A model generated the notes under the pieces. It searched no databases. It was given only the letters and a program-made list of their open reading frames with translations, and was not told the DNA's origin. Positions 1-8,109 of a stretch of DNA of 19,530 bases are shown piece after piece. Source of the stretch: an uncultured Oscillospiraceae bacterium. Lineage in GTDB: Bacteria; Bacillota; Clostridia; Oscillospirales; Acutalibacteraceae. Each line of letters starts with the position of its first letter. The stretch's first letter is position 1. The DNA is taken from the NCBI GenBank assembly GCA_902465155.1, contig CABQLY010000025.1, positions 1 through 19,530 on the forward strand, written 5' to 3'. A program made the translations under genes and the position numbers.

Positions 1-1
1 T

Positions 2-54
2 TATCCAACGGCGAAGTTTTCTGATTTTTGTAACACATCATTGACAAACCTACA
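2..54. repeat. Left copy of 53-bp terminal inverted repeat
   Basis: These 53 bases are the exact reverse complement of 19478-19530, the last 53 bases of the window. Identity stops abruptly on the inner side: the left copy continues as TAATTTTGC and the right copy, read the same way, as AATTTTTAAAG. Read outward, the shared sequence begins TGTAGGTTTGTCAATGATG. Two unrelated flanks running out into one shared sequence is what an assembly looks like when it stops at two copies of the same insertion sequence. Which element this is cannot be told from 53 bases. Confidence 0.9.
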
Positions 55-120
55 TAATTTTGCAAAATTTGCGGCCGCGGCAGCCCCTTTGCCCAAAGCC
101 TTTTGCGGTTTGGCAATTGG

Positions 121-179
121 CTTTTCGGGGCCTTAAACAAACCCGGCTGGCTTTTTTGGCCTTAAACAAACCTGGGCGG
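121..179. repeat. Two degenerate 29-30 bp tandem units
   Basis: Two adjacent units (121-150 and 151-179) share the core GGCCTTAAACAAACC (starting at 129 and 158) and begin with CTTTT followed by a G-rich stretch. They lie downstream of the dockerin-protein gene, past its proposed terminator. The surrounding 60-240 is similarly G/T-rich and repetitive. No gene is apparent in 1-249. Confidence 0.6.
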
Positions 180-205
180 TGCCGCCCGCTTTTGGCAGCA
201 CCGCC
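175..205 (-). terminator. Candidate terminator of the dockerin-protein gene
   Basis: GGCGGTGC (175-182) pairs perfectly with GCACCGCC (198-205), and an inner GCC/GGC pairing extends it after one mismatch. The stem lies 45 bases beyond the stop codon of the gene ending at 250. On the minus strand it is followed by a moderately T-rich stretch (GGTTTGTTT) but not by a clean T run, so termination is plausible rather than certain. Confidence 0.5.
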
Positions 206-249
206 TGTAATTACCGGTACACGCTCTATTTAGGTTTTCTTAGGCGCTT

Positions 250-2979
250 TTAGCCCAGCACTTTGCGGGTAATGGCTACAACATCCTTTAGGTTTGTTTC
301 GTTGTCCCCGTTTACATCGCCGTTAAAGGGCAGGGTAACGCTTTGCCCGGCCAGGCTTTGGGCCAGCAGGTAGGCGTCCTTTAAAGTGTAGGCGTAGGCG
401 GGGGTTTTCACAAAAGCGTATTGCGCCACAAAATTGTAGGCGTTGCTGTAGGCGTCCTCAAACACCCTTCGCTCGGCAAAGGCTCCGGCGCTTTCGCTGT
501 AGCAATCCCCGTTTTCGGCAACGGTTTGCCCGTTAATTTTTAGGGTAAGCTCTTTGGCAAAGGCGTACCCCTCTTTGGGGCAAAGGCGCAGCGAATACCG
601 GTAGGTTACGCCGCCCTCAAATGCGGTAAGGTCGGAATACAGGTTTAAGCTTTTGTTAGAGTAAGCAACCTCGTACTTGCTGCTGTTCCATTTTTCCCAA
701 ACAATTTGGTACTTTTCTTGGTCCTGCGCCGGCACCTCGGCGGTAAACTGTACCTCTCCCGGCGTTAGATCCAGCGTGGCGTTTTGTACCTCGGCCGCCG
801 TTAAAATGGTTACGGTTTTAAGGTTGGTAACCGTTATTTCTTTTCCGTCTTTTGAAAGGGTGTAGTTGGTTCCGGTAACGGTTTTGCCGTTAAAGCTAAA
901 GGTTAGCGGTTGGTTTAAAAACACAAACCCCGCCTTGGCCCTTAGGGTAACGCCGTAGGTGTAGCTGTGGCCGGCCTCGTAATCGCTGTACTCGTTTTTC
1001 GATTGCCGGTAGCCGTTTTCGTCGTAATAATCGGCCTCCCGCCAGTTGTACTTGCCGTCGTCCTGTACCCAAAATTCGTCTACCAAGCGGCAATCGGCAA
1101 ACGAAAGGGCCGCTTCCTCTAAATAATTGTAACTGGCGCTTTGGTCATCCTCCACTTGGGGAACCGCCACCGCAAAGGTAAGGGTGGTTGCGGCCGTTTT
1201 GGGGGCAATTTCGGGCGGGGTGTTAAACGCAACGGTTTTGGCCGCCGTGTTTTGCGAAAGGCTTTCGGCGTTTTCCAGCGGGGTTAGGGTTGGCTGCTCG
1301 CTAACCGAACCTGCCGCCTTTACGGCAACGCCGCCTGCCACCGTGCAATTGGCGTAAACCGCAGCGGTGCCGCCGGTAAGACGCACATTGCCGCCGGTAA
1401 CGGTAAGGGTAGAATCCGGCAGGTTTGAAAGGCCCTGGTACCCGCCAACATGGCCGTAAACGGCGTAGTCGGCGTTCGGGGCGTAAATTAGCAGCTCGCC
1501 GCCGGTAACGGTAACCGGGGCACCGTAGGCCAAAAGCGCGGCCGAGGAGCCGTCGGCGTAGCCGGTGTTATCAAAAATTCGGGCCGTGCCGCCTAACATT
1601 TGGTAGCTGCCGTAGGGGGAAAGAATAATGGCCGAGGGGTCCTCTACGCCGCCGTCTACATAAAAGCTGCCGCCGGTTTGCGTAAAGCCGCAAACGGCCA
1701 AGGCGCAGGTGCTGCTGCCGCGGCAGTAAATGTTTAAGCTGCCGCTTTCTAAGGTCACGCCGCTGTCAACATCGCTTGTTACAATGCCGCGCCCCTCGTA
1801 ATTGCTTCGGCTTTTCTCCCAGGCGCCGGGGTAAATGTTTAAGCTGCCGCTGCCGGCAACGGTTAGGCTGGCCTGCTCGGCCATTACAATACCGTAATAA
1901 ACGCCGTTTCCAACATCGTCTTTTATTACATTATTGCCGTTTAAAACAATTTTTAAGTTGCGATTGCTGTAAATGCCGGTGTTGCGGTGAATGGTTGAAA
2001 AATCTCCGCGATTATTCCGTTCAATAGAGGTTAATGTTTTATCGTTACTCCCTTTTAAGGTAACATTGGTTAGTTCTAAAATGTAGCCGCCGCTGCCGTC
2101 TTCGGTAAGCTTTACCTTGCCGCCGGCGTAGTCTAACTCCTTACCCAAATTTTCGGCGCTGGTAAGCTTTAAGTAGCTCCAGCCGCTGCCGTTGCCCAGT
2201 TGAACCAACGGGTCGCTTGGTGTTTTGTTAAAACGGTAGGTTATTTGGGCAGTTAGGTCGTTTAACCGCTGAACGGCTGCGGCCTCTACCGCCTGACCGT
2301 TTACGGTAACGGCAACCGTTTTGTCAAAGGCGGCGCTGCCGTAGGGCAGAGTAATGGTAATGGTTGCGGTACATGGGTAGCTTTCATCGTAAAGTCCGCT
2401 GCGGCCTAAAACAATGCGGTCCACCTGAACTAGTTGGTCATAATCGGTTAATTTTTCGCGGTAGCCGTAAGCCTGGGTAAAGGCGTAGTCGTTGCGGTTC
2501 AGCCAAAGGTCTAAGCTTTGGGTTTTGGCGCCCTCAAAGGCGGCGTAGGTAAAGGCGCTGCTAAAATCTGTCCACGGACTTACCGTGCCGGTTGGTTTGT
2601 CGGTTTCGCGGTAGACCTCTACCGCGCGCATTTTAAAATAGTAGGTGCCGTAGCCGTTTTGGGCCAAGGCGTTTAGCATATTGTAGCTGTAATAGCCCTG
2701 AAAAACGCCAACCTTATTGCTTTCGGCGGTGCCGTTTTTGTAAAGGGCGTATTCGCGGCCGTCGGTGCAGTCGTCATCCGAGTAGTAATTTTTTGGCCAC
2801 GGGTTTTGGGTTTCGGCAGCGGTAATGCTGCCGCGCCCGGTGCTCCAAACCGGGGCGTTCGGCGGCTCGTTCCAGCTGCTGTTTGTTGCAGCGGCCGGAA
2901 CCCAAAGCAGCCCCAAAAACAGGCAAGCCGTTAAGGCAAGGCAAATTGCCTTTACAAAAATTTTTTTAAAATGCAGCAT
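250..2979 (-). CDS. Secreted beta-helix protein with degenerate C-terminal dockerin
   Basis: A 909-residue extracellular protein. Residues 1-31 form a signal peptide: a basic start, a hydrophobic core and an Ala-rich cleavage site near AAAT. Residues about 35-145 look like a fibronectin type III-type domain. Residues about 275-560 repeat short beta strands such as LKIVLNGNNVI and LTVAGSGSLNI, as in the Cthe_2159/DUF4353 right-handed beta-helix group, whose founding member binds polysaccharide. Two related beta-sandwich repeats follow (about 600-850), sharing a pattern like SYTYGVTLRAKAGFVF. The end is dockerin-like: a TLKDAYLLAQSLAG helix whose calcium loop is missing, then an intact loop in GDVNGDNETNLKDVVAITR. 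A role in surface attachment or glycan binding is inferred; no catalytic motif was recognised. The ATG at 2979 is chosen because AAGGAGA lies 6 bases upstream and the signal peptide begins there. It is the only gene of its unit. Confidence 0.85.
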   Translation of the reverse strand: MLHFKKIFVKAICLALTACLFLGLLWVPAAATNSSWNEPPNAPVWSTGRGSITAAETQNPWPKNYYSDDDCTDGREYALYKNGTAESNKVGVFQGYYSYNMLNALAQNGYGTYYFKMRAVEVYRETDKPTGTVSPWTDFSSAFTYAAFEGAKTQSLDLWLNRNDYAFTQAYGYREKLTDYDQLVQVDRIVLGRSGLYDESYPCTATITITLPYGSAAFDKTVAVTVNGQAVEAAAVQRLNDLTAQITYRFNKTPSDPLVQLGNGSGWSYLKLTSAENLGKELDYAGGKVKLTEDGSGGYILELTNVTLKGSNDKTLTSIERNNRGDFSTIHRNTGIYSNRNLKIVLNGNNVIKDDVGNGVYYGIVMAEQASLTVAGSGSLNIYPGAWEKSRSNYEGRGIVTSDVDSGVTLESGSLNIYCRGSSTCALAVCGFTQTGGSFYVDGGVEDPSAIILSPYGSYQMLGGTARIFDNTGYADGSSAALLAYGAPVTVTGGELLIYAPNADYAVYGHVGGYQGLSNLPDSTLTVTGGNVRLTGGTAAVYANCTVAGGVAVKAAGSVSEQPTLTPLENAESLSQNTAAKTVAFNTPPEIAPKTAATTLTFAVAVPQVEDDQSASYNYLEEAALSFADCRLVDEFWVQDDGKYNWREADYYDENGYRQSKNEYSDYEAGHSYTYGVTLRAKAGFVFLNQPLTFSFNGKTVTGTNYTLSKDGKEITVTNLKTVTILTAAEVQNATLDLTPGEVQFTAEVPAQDQEKYQIVWEKWNSSKYEVAYSNKSLNLYSDLTAFEGGVTYRYSLRLCPKEGYAFAKELTLKINGQTVAENGDCYSESAGAFAERRVFEDAYSNAYNFVAQYAFVKTPAYAYTLKDAYLLAQSLAGQSVTLPFNGDVNGDNETNLKDVVAITRKVLG

Positions 2980-3002
2980 AGCGGTTCTCCTTAAAGCTTA
3001 AT

Positions 3003-3260
3003 TTTAATTGCAGGTTTTGCAGCTCCCCCTGGTTCTGCGGTTCCTTAGTCTCAAACTTCCTTGTGTTCTGGGCTCCGTGGCTCCTTAGACCCTGGGCTCC
3101 TTTAGGTTTTGCGGCCCTCTTGGGTTCTGCAGTTTCCTTAGGCTCTGCGGCTGCCTTTGGCTTTCGGCCGCTTTGATTTTTTCGGCTGCCTTTGGCTTTG
3201 GGTTTTGGCGGGGTTCGGCTGCCTTGGGGAGCTTTAGCGTTAAAGCCTTTGGCTTTACGC
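3003..3260. repeat. Degenerate low-complexity repeat tract in a 447-bp intergenic region
   Basis: The gap between the divergent genes (2980-3426) is filled mainly by imperfect repeats of about 15-18 bases. On the minus strand they vary around GCAGARCCYAAGG. Open in one frame, they would give a Lys/Pro/Ala/Glu-rich peptide, but no domain, ribosome site or upstream promoter supports translation, so I treat the tract as non-coding. If the -10 element at 3290-3295 is used, the tract becomes a long, repetitive leader of the dockerin-protein transcript. Confidence 0.55.
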
Positions 3261-3289
3261 GCTGTAAGGTTTATACAGCTTACGGTTTC

Positions 3290-3295
3290 ATTATA
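3290..3295 (-). promoter_or_regulatory. Possible -10 element for the dockerin-protein gene
   Basis: The minus strand reads TATAAT here. No good -35 hexamer is found 16-18 bases upstream, so the promoter is weakly supported. It would give a 5' leader of about 300 bases. Confidence 0.3.
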
Positions 3296-3357
3296 ACTTA
3301 CCATTTTGTAAAACAACAGTTTTTTTCCAAAATGGCAATGGCCAAGTTAGAAAACGC

Positions 3358-3386
3358 TCGACATTTTAACCGCAATGAAGTATAAT
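3358..3386 (+). promoter_or_regulatory. Promoter of the HTH-domain gene
   Basis: TCGACA (3358-3363), a 17-base spacer, then a perfect TATAAT (3381-3386). The predicted start of transcription is near 3393, giving a short leader of about 34 bases before the TTG start at 3427. Confidence 0.75.
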
Positions 3387-3426
3387 GGGCTATAACAAAG
3401 CAAAGAAAGAATAGGAGCGGTTGTTT

Positions 3427-5199
3427 TTGAAGTTTTGCGAGCAATTAAACCGTTATTTAGAGGAGCTGGACTGCACAGCCAAGGAATTGGGGGAGGCCGC
3501 CGGGCTTTCGGACGCCACGGTGAGCCGTTACCGCACCGGCGAGCGGGTGCCGGAGCTGAATTCGGCAGCTTTTAAGCAGCTTTGCGGCGGGTTGGCCGCT
3601 TTGGCAAAGCTGCACGGCCTGCCGGAAAACGCGCCGGAGCAAATTGCCGCGCAGTTTAAAAATTGCACCGACCTGCAAGTAACCGACAAGCTGCGCCTGT
3701 GCGAAAATTTTAATTTGCTGGTGCTAACCCTAAACCTTAACATTTCAAGGCTCTGCCGGTTTATTAATTACGATACCTCTACCGTTTTTCGTATTCGCAA
3801 CGGCTCTCGCCGGCCGGCCGACCCGGTTCGTTTTGCGAGTGATGTAGCGCAATACATTGCGCAGGAGCCGCTTGCCGAGGCCGAAATTGCCGCCTTGGCG
3901 GAGCTTACCGCCAGTCCGGCAGAAAAGCTTTTGAAAGGCGCCGAGCGGTTTGAGCGGGTAAAGGCCTTTTTATTAAGAGGTAACGGTTCTGCTGCCGTGC
4001 CGGATGTTTCGGGCTTTTTAAAAAAGCTGAACGAGTTTAATTTAAACGAGTTTATTGAGGCCATTCATTTTAACGAAATGAAAGTGCCAACCCTGCCTTT
4101 TGCGCTGCCCACCTCCAAAACCTACATCGGGCTGAAGGAGATGATGAACGCCGATTTGGATTTTTTAAAGGCCACGGTGCTTTCCCGCGCGACCGAGCCG
4201 GTAATTATGTACAGCGATATGCCAATGGAGGAGATGGCCAAAGACCCGGAATTCCCCAAAAAGTGGATGTTCGGCATGGCCATGATGTTAAAAAAAGGCC
4301 TGCATTTAAACATGATTCACAATGTGGACCGCCCGATTGCGGAAATGATGTTAGGGCTGGAAAGCTATATTCCAATGTACATGACGGGGCAAATTACCCC
4401 GTATTATTTAAAGGGTGTGCAAAATAACGCGTTTTTGCACCTGCTAAAGGTTTCGGGCGCGGCGGCCTTAAGCGGGGAGGCCATTGCCGGCCACCACGCC
4501 GAGGGGCGCTACCTGCTAACTAAGCACAAGGGCGAGGTTGCTTATTACCAAAAGCGGGCCAACGCCCTGCTGCAAAACGCCCTACCGTTAATGGAAATTT
4601 ACCGGGCCGACAATGCCGTGCGGTTAAACGCCTTTTTGTTGGGCGCCGCAACCGCGGGGGAAAGCCAAAAAAGCATTTTGTGTGCCCCGCCAATTTACAC
4701 GGCGTCGCCGGAGCTTTTAAGGGCTGTTTTAACGCAAAACGGGGTAAACAAGGCCGAACAGCAAAGCATTTTAAATTACGCGGCCGCCCGGCGCGAGCAG
4801 TTTTTAAAGCAGCTGCAAACCGCTGTAATTACCAACGAAATTCCCGCCCCGAACCCGGCCGATTTTGAGCAGGGCCCGCCGGCGTTGGCGCTGGCCGGCC
4901 TGTTTTACGAAAAGGATGTTTTTTACACCTACGAGGCCTACCGGGAGCATTTTGAGCAAACGCTGCAGTTGGCCAAAAGCAACGCCAATTACCGGGTAGT
5001 TCCGCTAAAAAGCCGCGTTTTTAAAAATTTGCAAATACACCTAAAGCCGGGCAAGTGGGCTATGGTTTCAAAAAACAAGGCGCCGGCGATACATTTTGTT
5101 ATTCACCACCCCAAATTGCGGGCAGCAATTGAAAGCTTTCGGCCGCCGCTGGTAGAAAGCGAACCTTTGCCAAGCGGCCAAAAAACAGCACGGCGGTAA
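3427..5199 (+). CDS. HTH-domain protein with large uncharacterised C-terminal region
   Basis: A 590-residue, probably cytoplasmic protein. Residues about 5-40 form an XRE-type helix-turn-helix (AKELGEAAGLSDATVSRYRTG). Residues about 100-145 look like a second one (ISRLCRFINYDTSTVFRIRNG). The rest, about 450 residues, is of unknown function and holds distinctive stretches such as GLHLNMIHNVDRPIAEMML and YMTGQITPYYLKGVQN. I recall similar large HTH proteins in gut Clostridia, none with a known role. The likely start is TTG at 3427, because AGGAG (3413-3417) is 9 bases away; an in-frame TTG at 3421 would leave only 3 bases. No membrane segments or signal peptide are seen. It is transcribed alone, divergent from the dockerin-protein gene and convergent with the DUF368 gene. 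A sensor-regulator is a reasonable guess, but the ligand and target are unknown. Confidence 0.75.
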   Translation: MKFCEQLNRYLEELDCTAKELGEAAGLSDATVSRYRTGERVPELNSAAFKQLCGGLAALAKLHGLPENAPEQIAAQFKNCTDLQVTDKLRLCENFNLLVLTLNLNISRLCRFINYDTSTVFRIRNGSRRPADPVRFASDVAQYIAQEPLAEAEIAALAELTASPAEKLLKGAERFERVKAFLLRGNGSAAVPDVSGFLKKLNEFNLNEFIEAIHFNEMKVPTLPFALPTSKTYIGLKEMMNADLDFLKATVLSRATEPVIMYSDMPMEEMAKDPEFPKKWMFGMAMMLKKGLHLNMIHNVDRPIAEMMLGLESYIPMYMTGQITPYYLKGVQNNAFLHLLKVSGAAALSGEAIAGHHAEGRYLLTKHKGEVAYYQKRANALLQNALPLMEIYRADNAVRLNAFLLGAATAGESQKSILCAPPIYTASPELLRAVLTQNGVNKAEQQSILNYAAARREQFLKQLQTAVITNEIPAPNPADFEQGPPALALAGLFYEKDVFYTYEAYREHFEQTLQLAKSNANYRVVPLKSRVFKNLQIHLKPGKWAMVSKNKAPAIHFVIHHPKLRAAIESFRPPLVESEPLPSGQKTARR

Positions 5200-5213
5200 A
5201 ATTACTTTAAAAG

Positions 5214-5262
5214 CAAAGCTGCCGGCACCGCTGGTTTTACCCAGTTGGCACCGGCGGCTTTG
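5214..5262. terminator. Long imperfect inverted repeat after the HTH gene
   Basis: CAAAGC (5214-5219) pairs with GCTTTG (5257-5262), and pairing continues inward through GCCGG/CCGGC to a CTGG/CCAG stem with a short TTTTAC loop. Roughly 20 pairs form, with one bulge, one small internal loop and a couple of G-T pairs. It starts 14 bases after the stop at 5199 and has no following T run on the plus strand. It may be a terminator or a 3'-end stabilising hairpin. Confidence 0.5.
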
Positions 5263-5390
5263 GCGTACCGTTGTAGGCAATAGCCGTTAAAATGCCGTTT
5301 AAGGGCGGCTGTAATAGCGGTTATTCTGGCCGGTGCAGCTGTTGCAAGGCCGGGTTAAAGGCGGCTAAAAGCGGGCGGTTGGCAAAAACA

Positions 5391-5423
5391 AAAGCGGGCA
5401 AAGGCTGCTGCCTTACCCGCTTT
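5391..5423 (-). terminator. Rho-independent terminator of the DUF368 gene
   Basis: On the minus strand the arms AAAGCGGGTAAGGC and GCCTTTGCCCGCTTT form a stem with a four-base loop, followed by TGTTTTTGCC. It lies 67 bases past the stop codon of the gene ending at 5490. No gene was found in 5200-5489. Confidence 0.7.
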
Positions 5424-5489
5424 GCGTAAAAGCTATTTGCAAAAGTGTTGGTTGTAAAATAAAAGCATTTTGTGTTAAAGCCGGCCGCC

Positions 5490-6338
5490 TTAAAGCTTGG
5501 CCGGTTGCTTTTTGCCGGCAAAAAACGCCTTTATGCGGCGGTTAAAGCCTTGAATATTGCTAAAGTAAAGGGAGGCAGCCAGCCCCAGCAGCCCCGCCAA
5601 AACCGAAACGGCCGTTTGCCCGTTTAGCCCGGGCACGCAGTTTTGGTTTAGCACATTGGGAATAATAGAAAGAAAAAGCCCAAAAATAACCGAAAAGGTT
5701 GCGGTGTAAAAGTGCTTTACTAAGGTGTTCATTAATAGGGCAATGGCAAAGGCGCCAACAATTAGCCCGCCGGCAGCCGGCAGCAAAACCGAAAAGTTTA
5801 AACTGGCAATAGAGCTAACATAAAGCTCGTACAGCCCCAGGGTTGAAAGAATAACGGCGCTGTCTACCCCCGGCACAATAGAGGAACCGGCTACGGCCAC
5901 CCCTAAAAAAACCGATTGCAAAAGGTTGGGGTTTTTTACCGGCTGAAACAGCCCCCGGTTTAGCGAGAACAGCAAAATGCCAACCGCAAAGGCGGCGGCT
6001 ATGTAAAAATAGTACCGTTTGGCAAAGCCTTTTTTGCGTATCTCTTTAAAAAACATTGGCAGCGTGCCAACCACCAGCCCTAAAAAGGCGTAGCGGGTAG
6101 GCATTTCAAACCGGGTTAGTAAAAAATCTACCACCTTGCTGAACAGCAATACCCCAACGCCAAAACCCAAAACCAAGGGCACTAAAAAGGCCATATTCTT
6201 TTTAAAATTTTTAAACAGGGTGCTAATGGCGTTTAAGGCTTTTTCGTACAGCCCAAAAAGCACCAGCAGCACGCTGCCCGAAAGGCCGGGCGCAATGCCG
6301 CCTATTCCAACCACAATACCCTTTAAAAATGTCCGCAT
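5490..6338 (-). CDS. DUF368 family membrane protein, candidate polyprenyl-phosphate translocase
   Basis: A 282-residue, highly hydrophobic protein with about seven to nine membrane segments. Two internal copies of a glycine-proline motif stand out: GGIAPGLSGSVLLVLFGLYE near the N terminus and SSIVPGVDSAVILSTLGLYE near the middle. This inverted-repeat arrangement is typical of DUF368. Members of the family (PopT) were reported in 2023 to recycle undecaprenyl phosphate across the cytoplasmic membrane for cell-wall synthesis; that this protein does so is inference. The length fits the family. The ATG at 6338 follows AAAGG on the minus strand at 12-16 bases, a rather weak site. The C terminus is a short basic tail. 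It appears monocistronic, with its own promoter (6369-6397) and terminator (5391-5423). Confidence 0.85.
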   Translation of the reverse strand: MRTFLKGIVVGIGGIAPGLSGSVLLVLFGLYEKALNAISTLFKNFKKNMAFLVPLVLGFGVGVLLFSKVVDFLLTRFEMPTRYAFLGLVVGTLPMFFKEIRKKGFAKRYYFYIAAAFAVGILLFSLNRGLFQPVKNPNLLQSVFLGVAVAGSSIVPGVDSAVILSTLGLYELYVSSIASLNFSVLLPAAGGLIVGAFAIALLMNTLVKHFYTATFSVIFGLFLSIIPNVLNQNCVPGLNGQTAVSVLAGLLGLAASLYFSNIQGFNRRIKAFFAGKKQPAKL

Positions 6339-6368
6339 TTTTTACCGTACCTTTACAATTTTTTTAAC

Positions 6369-6397
6369 ATTATACACCAATTAGCGCAGCGGCGCAA
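6369..6397 (-). promoter_or_regulatory. Promoter of the DUF368 gene
   Basis: The minus strand reads TTGCGC (6392-6397), a 17-base spacer and a perfect TATAAT (6369-6374), about 30 bases before the start codon. The -35 box matches only in part. Confidence 0.6.
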
Positions 6398-6426
6398 CAA
6401 TTTTTTTTAATTTTACTAAAACTTTA

Positions 6427-6462
6427 CAAGGCGCCCGCGGCCAAACGGCTGCGGGCGCCTTG
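6427..6462 (-). terminator. Strong terminator of the amino acid ABC transporter operon
   Basis: CAAGGCGCCCGC (6427-6438) pairs perfectly with GCGGGCGCCTTG (6451-6462), and inner pairing with one G-T extends it to 16 pairs closed by an AAAC tetraloop. It lies 51 bases after the ATPase stop codon. On the minus strand it is followed by TAAAGTTTTAG, which is T-rich but interrupted. Confidence 0.75.
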
Positions 6463-6512
6463 CTTTGCAGGGTTTTGTGTTACAGTATAGGGTTATGTTG
6501 TTTGCTGCAGAG

Positions 6513-7262
6513 CTATTTATTATAAGAGGCCAAAAAGGCGCGCAGCCGCTCGCTCTTTGGGCTTTCAAAAACCTCGGCGGGGGTGCCGCTTTCGGCAATA
6601 ATGCCGTTATCCATAAAAATAATTTGGTCGGAGACCTCGCGCGCAAAGGCCATTTCGTGCGTTACAACAATCATGGTCATGTGGCGGTCGGCTAAGGATT
6701 TTATAACCTTTAGCACCTCGCCGGTCAGCTCCGGGTCTAAGGCCGAGGTTGGCTCGTCAAAGCACAAAATTTCCGGGTCCAGCGCCAGGGCGCGGGCAAT
6801 GGCAACCCGCTGCTGCTGCCCGCCCGAAAGCTGGCAGGGGTAGTTTTCCATGCGGTCTTTCAGGCCTACCCGCTCCAGCAGCTCGGTAGCCCTTTGGCGA
6901 TTTTCCTCCGGCGAGGCTTTTTTCAGCAGGTTTGGAGCCAGCATTACATTTTGCAGCGCAGTGTACTGCGGGAATAAATTAAACGATTGAAATACCAACC
7001 CAAAGTGAAGGCGGCGCTGCCGAAGATCCTGCTCGCTAATGCTTTTTTGCGCCCCGTTAAAAATAACGCTGCCGCCAACGGTTACGGTGCCGCTGTTGGC
7101 AAATTCCAGCGAGTTTAAACAGCGCAGCAGCGTTGTTTTGCCGCTGCCCGAGGAGCCGATGATAGAGAGTACCTGCCCCTTTTCTAAGGAGAAGCTAACG
7201 CCCTTTAATACCTCGGTTTTGCCAAAGCTTTTTACTAAATTTTCTACAGTTAAAATTGGCAT
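6513..7262 (-). CDS. Polar amino acid ABC transporter, ATP-binding protein
   Basis: A 249-residue cytoplasmic ATPase that powers amino acid uptake, of the GlnQ/HisP type. All nucleotide-binding motifs are present: Walker A GSSGSGKTT (residues 36-44), signature LSGGQ (145-149), Walker B ILCFDE with Asp169-Glu170, and the switch histidine His202 in VVTHEM. The length is normal for the family. The ATG at 7262 is preceded by AAGGAGAG on the minus strand. It starts 12 bases after the permease stop codon and is the last gene of the operon (lipoprotein, permease, ATPase). The substrate cannot be assigned from this subunit. Confidence 0.95.
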   Translation of the reverse strand: MPILTVENLVKSFGKTEVLKGVSFSLEKGQVLSIIGSSGSGKTTLLRCLNSLEFANSGTVTVGGSVIFNGAQKSISEQDLRQRRLHFGLVFQSFNLFPQYTALQNVMLAPNLLKKASPEENRQRATELLERVGLKDRMENYPCQLSGGQQQRVAIARALALDPEILCFDEPTSALDPELTGEVLKVIKSLADRHMTMIVVTHEMAFAREVSDQIIFMDNGIIAESGTPAEVFESPKSERLRAFLASYNK

Positions 7263-7274
7263 ACTTAGCTCTCC

Positions 7275-7967
7275 TTACGCTTTAAAATAGCTTAGATTTT
7301 TTTCTAACCTGTTAAACAGCAGGGTTAAAACGCCGCTAAAAATTAGGTAGTAAATGGCGGTAAAAAACAGTGGCCAAATTTGTCCCGAAATGCCTTGCGA
7401 GCCCTTTAAAAAGGCTTGGCCGGCCCAAATAACCTCTTGCAGGGCAATAATGCGCGCCAAAGAGGTATCTTTAACCAAGGTAATAATTTCGTTCGACATA
7501 GGCGGTACAATTCTTTTTACCATTTGCAGCAGCGTAATGCGAAAAAATATTTGCCTCTTGGTAAGGCCCAGCACCTGTCCGGCCTCCTGCTGGCCTTTAG
7601 GCACGCCCTGAATACCGCCGCGATAAATTTCGGAAAAATAGCAGGCGTAGTTTAAAATAAAGGCTACCGCCGCCGCCGAAAAGCGCCCGCCCTCGCCGCT
7701 GCCCCAAATGGGGTTGTGCAGCACTAAGCCGGGAAAGTAGTAAATAATCAGCAGCTGGATCATAAGCGGGGAGCCCCGCACGATCCAAACAATAACCTTA
7801 ACCAGCCCGCTGATTGGTTTAAAATTAGACATAGAGCCAAACGAGATGATAAGTCCCAGCGGCAGCGCGCCAATTAGGGTGATTGCAAAAAGCTTTAGCG
7901 TTTGCAAAAAGCCCACATTTAGGGCCGAAAAAACTGTAGGGAACTGTTGGATGATTTGTTGTAGCAT
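7275..7967 (-). CDS. Polar amino acid ABC transporter, permease protein
   Basis: A 230-residue inner-membrane permease of the HisM/GlnP family, with about five membrane segments. It carries the family signature RGSPLMIQLLI (near residue 68) and the EAA loop that docks the ATPase, in EIYRGGIQGVPKGQQEAG, followed by LGLTKRQIFFRI. Only one permease gene is present, so the channel is presumably a homodimer. The ATG at 7967 follows AAAGGAAAG at a good distance. The gene lies 142 bases downstream of the lipoprotein gene, past a long hairpin (8046-8085), and is followed 12 bases later by the ATPase gene. Confidence 0.94.
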   Translation of the reverse strand: MLQQIIQQFPTVFSALNVGFLQTLKLFAITLIGALPLGLIISFGSMSNFKPISGLVKVIVWIVRGSPLMIQLLIIYYFPGLVLHNPIWGSGEGGRFSAAAVAFILNYACYFSEIYRGGIQGVPKGQQEAGQVLGLTKRQIFFRITLLQMVKRIVPPMSNEIITLVKDTSLARIIALQEVIWAGQAFLKGSQGISGQIWPLFFTAIYYLIFSGVLTLLFNRLEKNLSYFKA

Positions 7968-8045
7968 GAAATTCTTTCCTTTAACATAGTTTAAAACAGG
8001 GTAGGGGAAACAAGCGGTTTGCAGGCATGCCGAATGGTTATAACG

Positions 8046-8085
8046 CCCGAAAACAGAGCGTGCCTCAGCACCCTCTGTTTTCGGG
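8046..8085 (-). promoter_or_regulatory. Intercistronic hairpin between binding-protein and permease genes
   Basis: CCCGAAAACAGAG (8046-8058) pairs perfectly with CTCTGTTTTCGGG (8073-8085), and after one mismatch GTGC pairs with GCAC around a CTCA tetraloop. No T run follows on the minus strand. A hairpin at this point, just after the binding-protein gene, commonly stabilises the upstream part of the message or limits read-through, so that more binding protein than permease is made. That role is inferred. Confidence 0.7.
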
Positions 8086-8109
8086 TAAAGCTTACTTAGC
8101 TATTAGCGG

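Noticed and set aside
2966..3316. A 116-codon open frame rich in Lys, Pro, Ala and Glu upstream of the dockerin-protein gene
   Set aside because: It is produced by the degenerate repeat tract, has no ribosome site or domain, begins upstream of the only -10 box, and runs into the start of the real gene.
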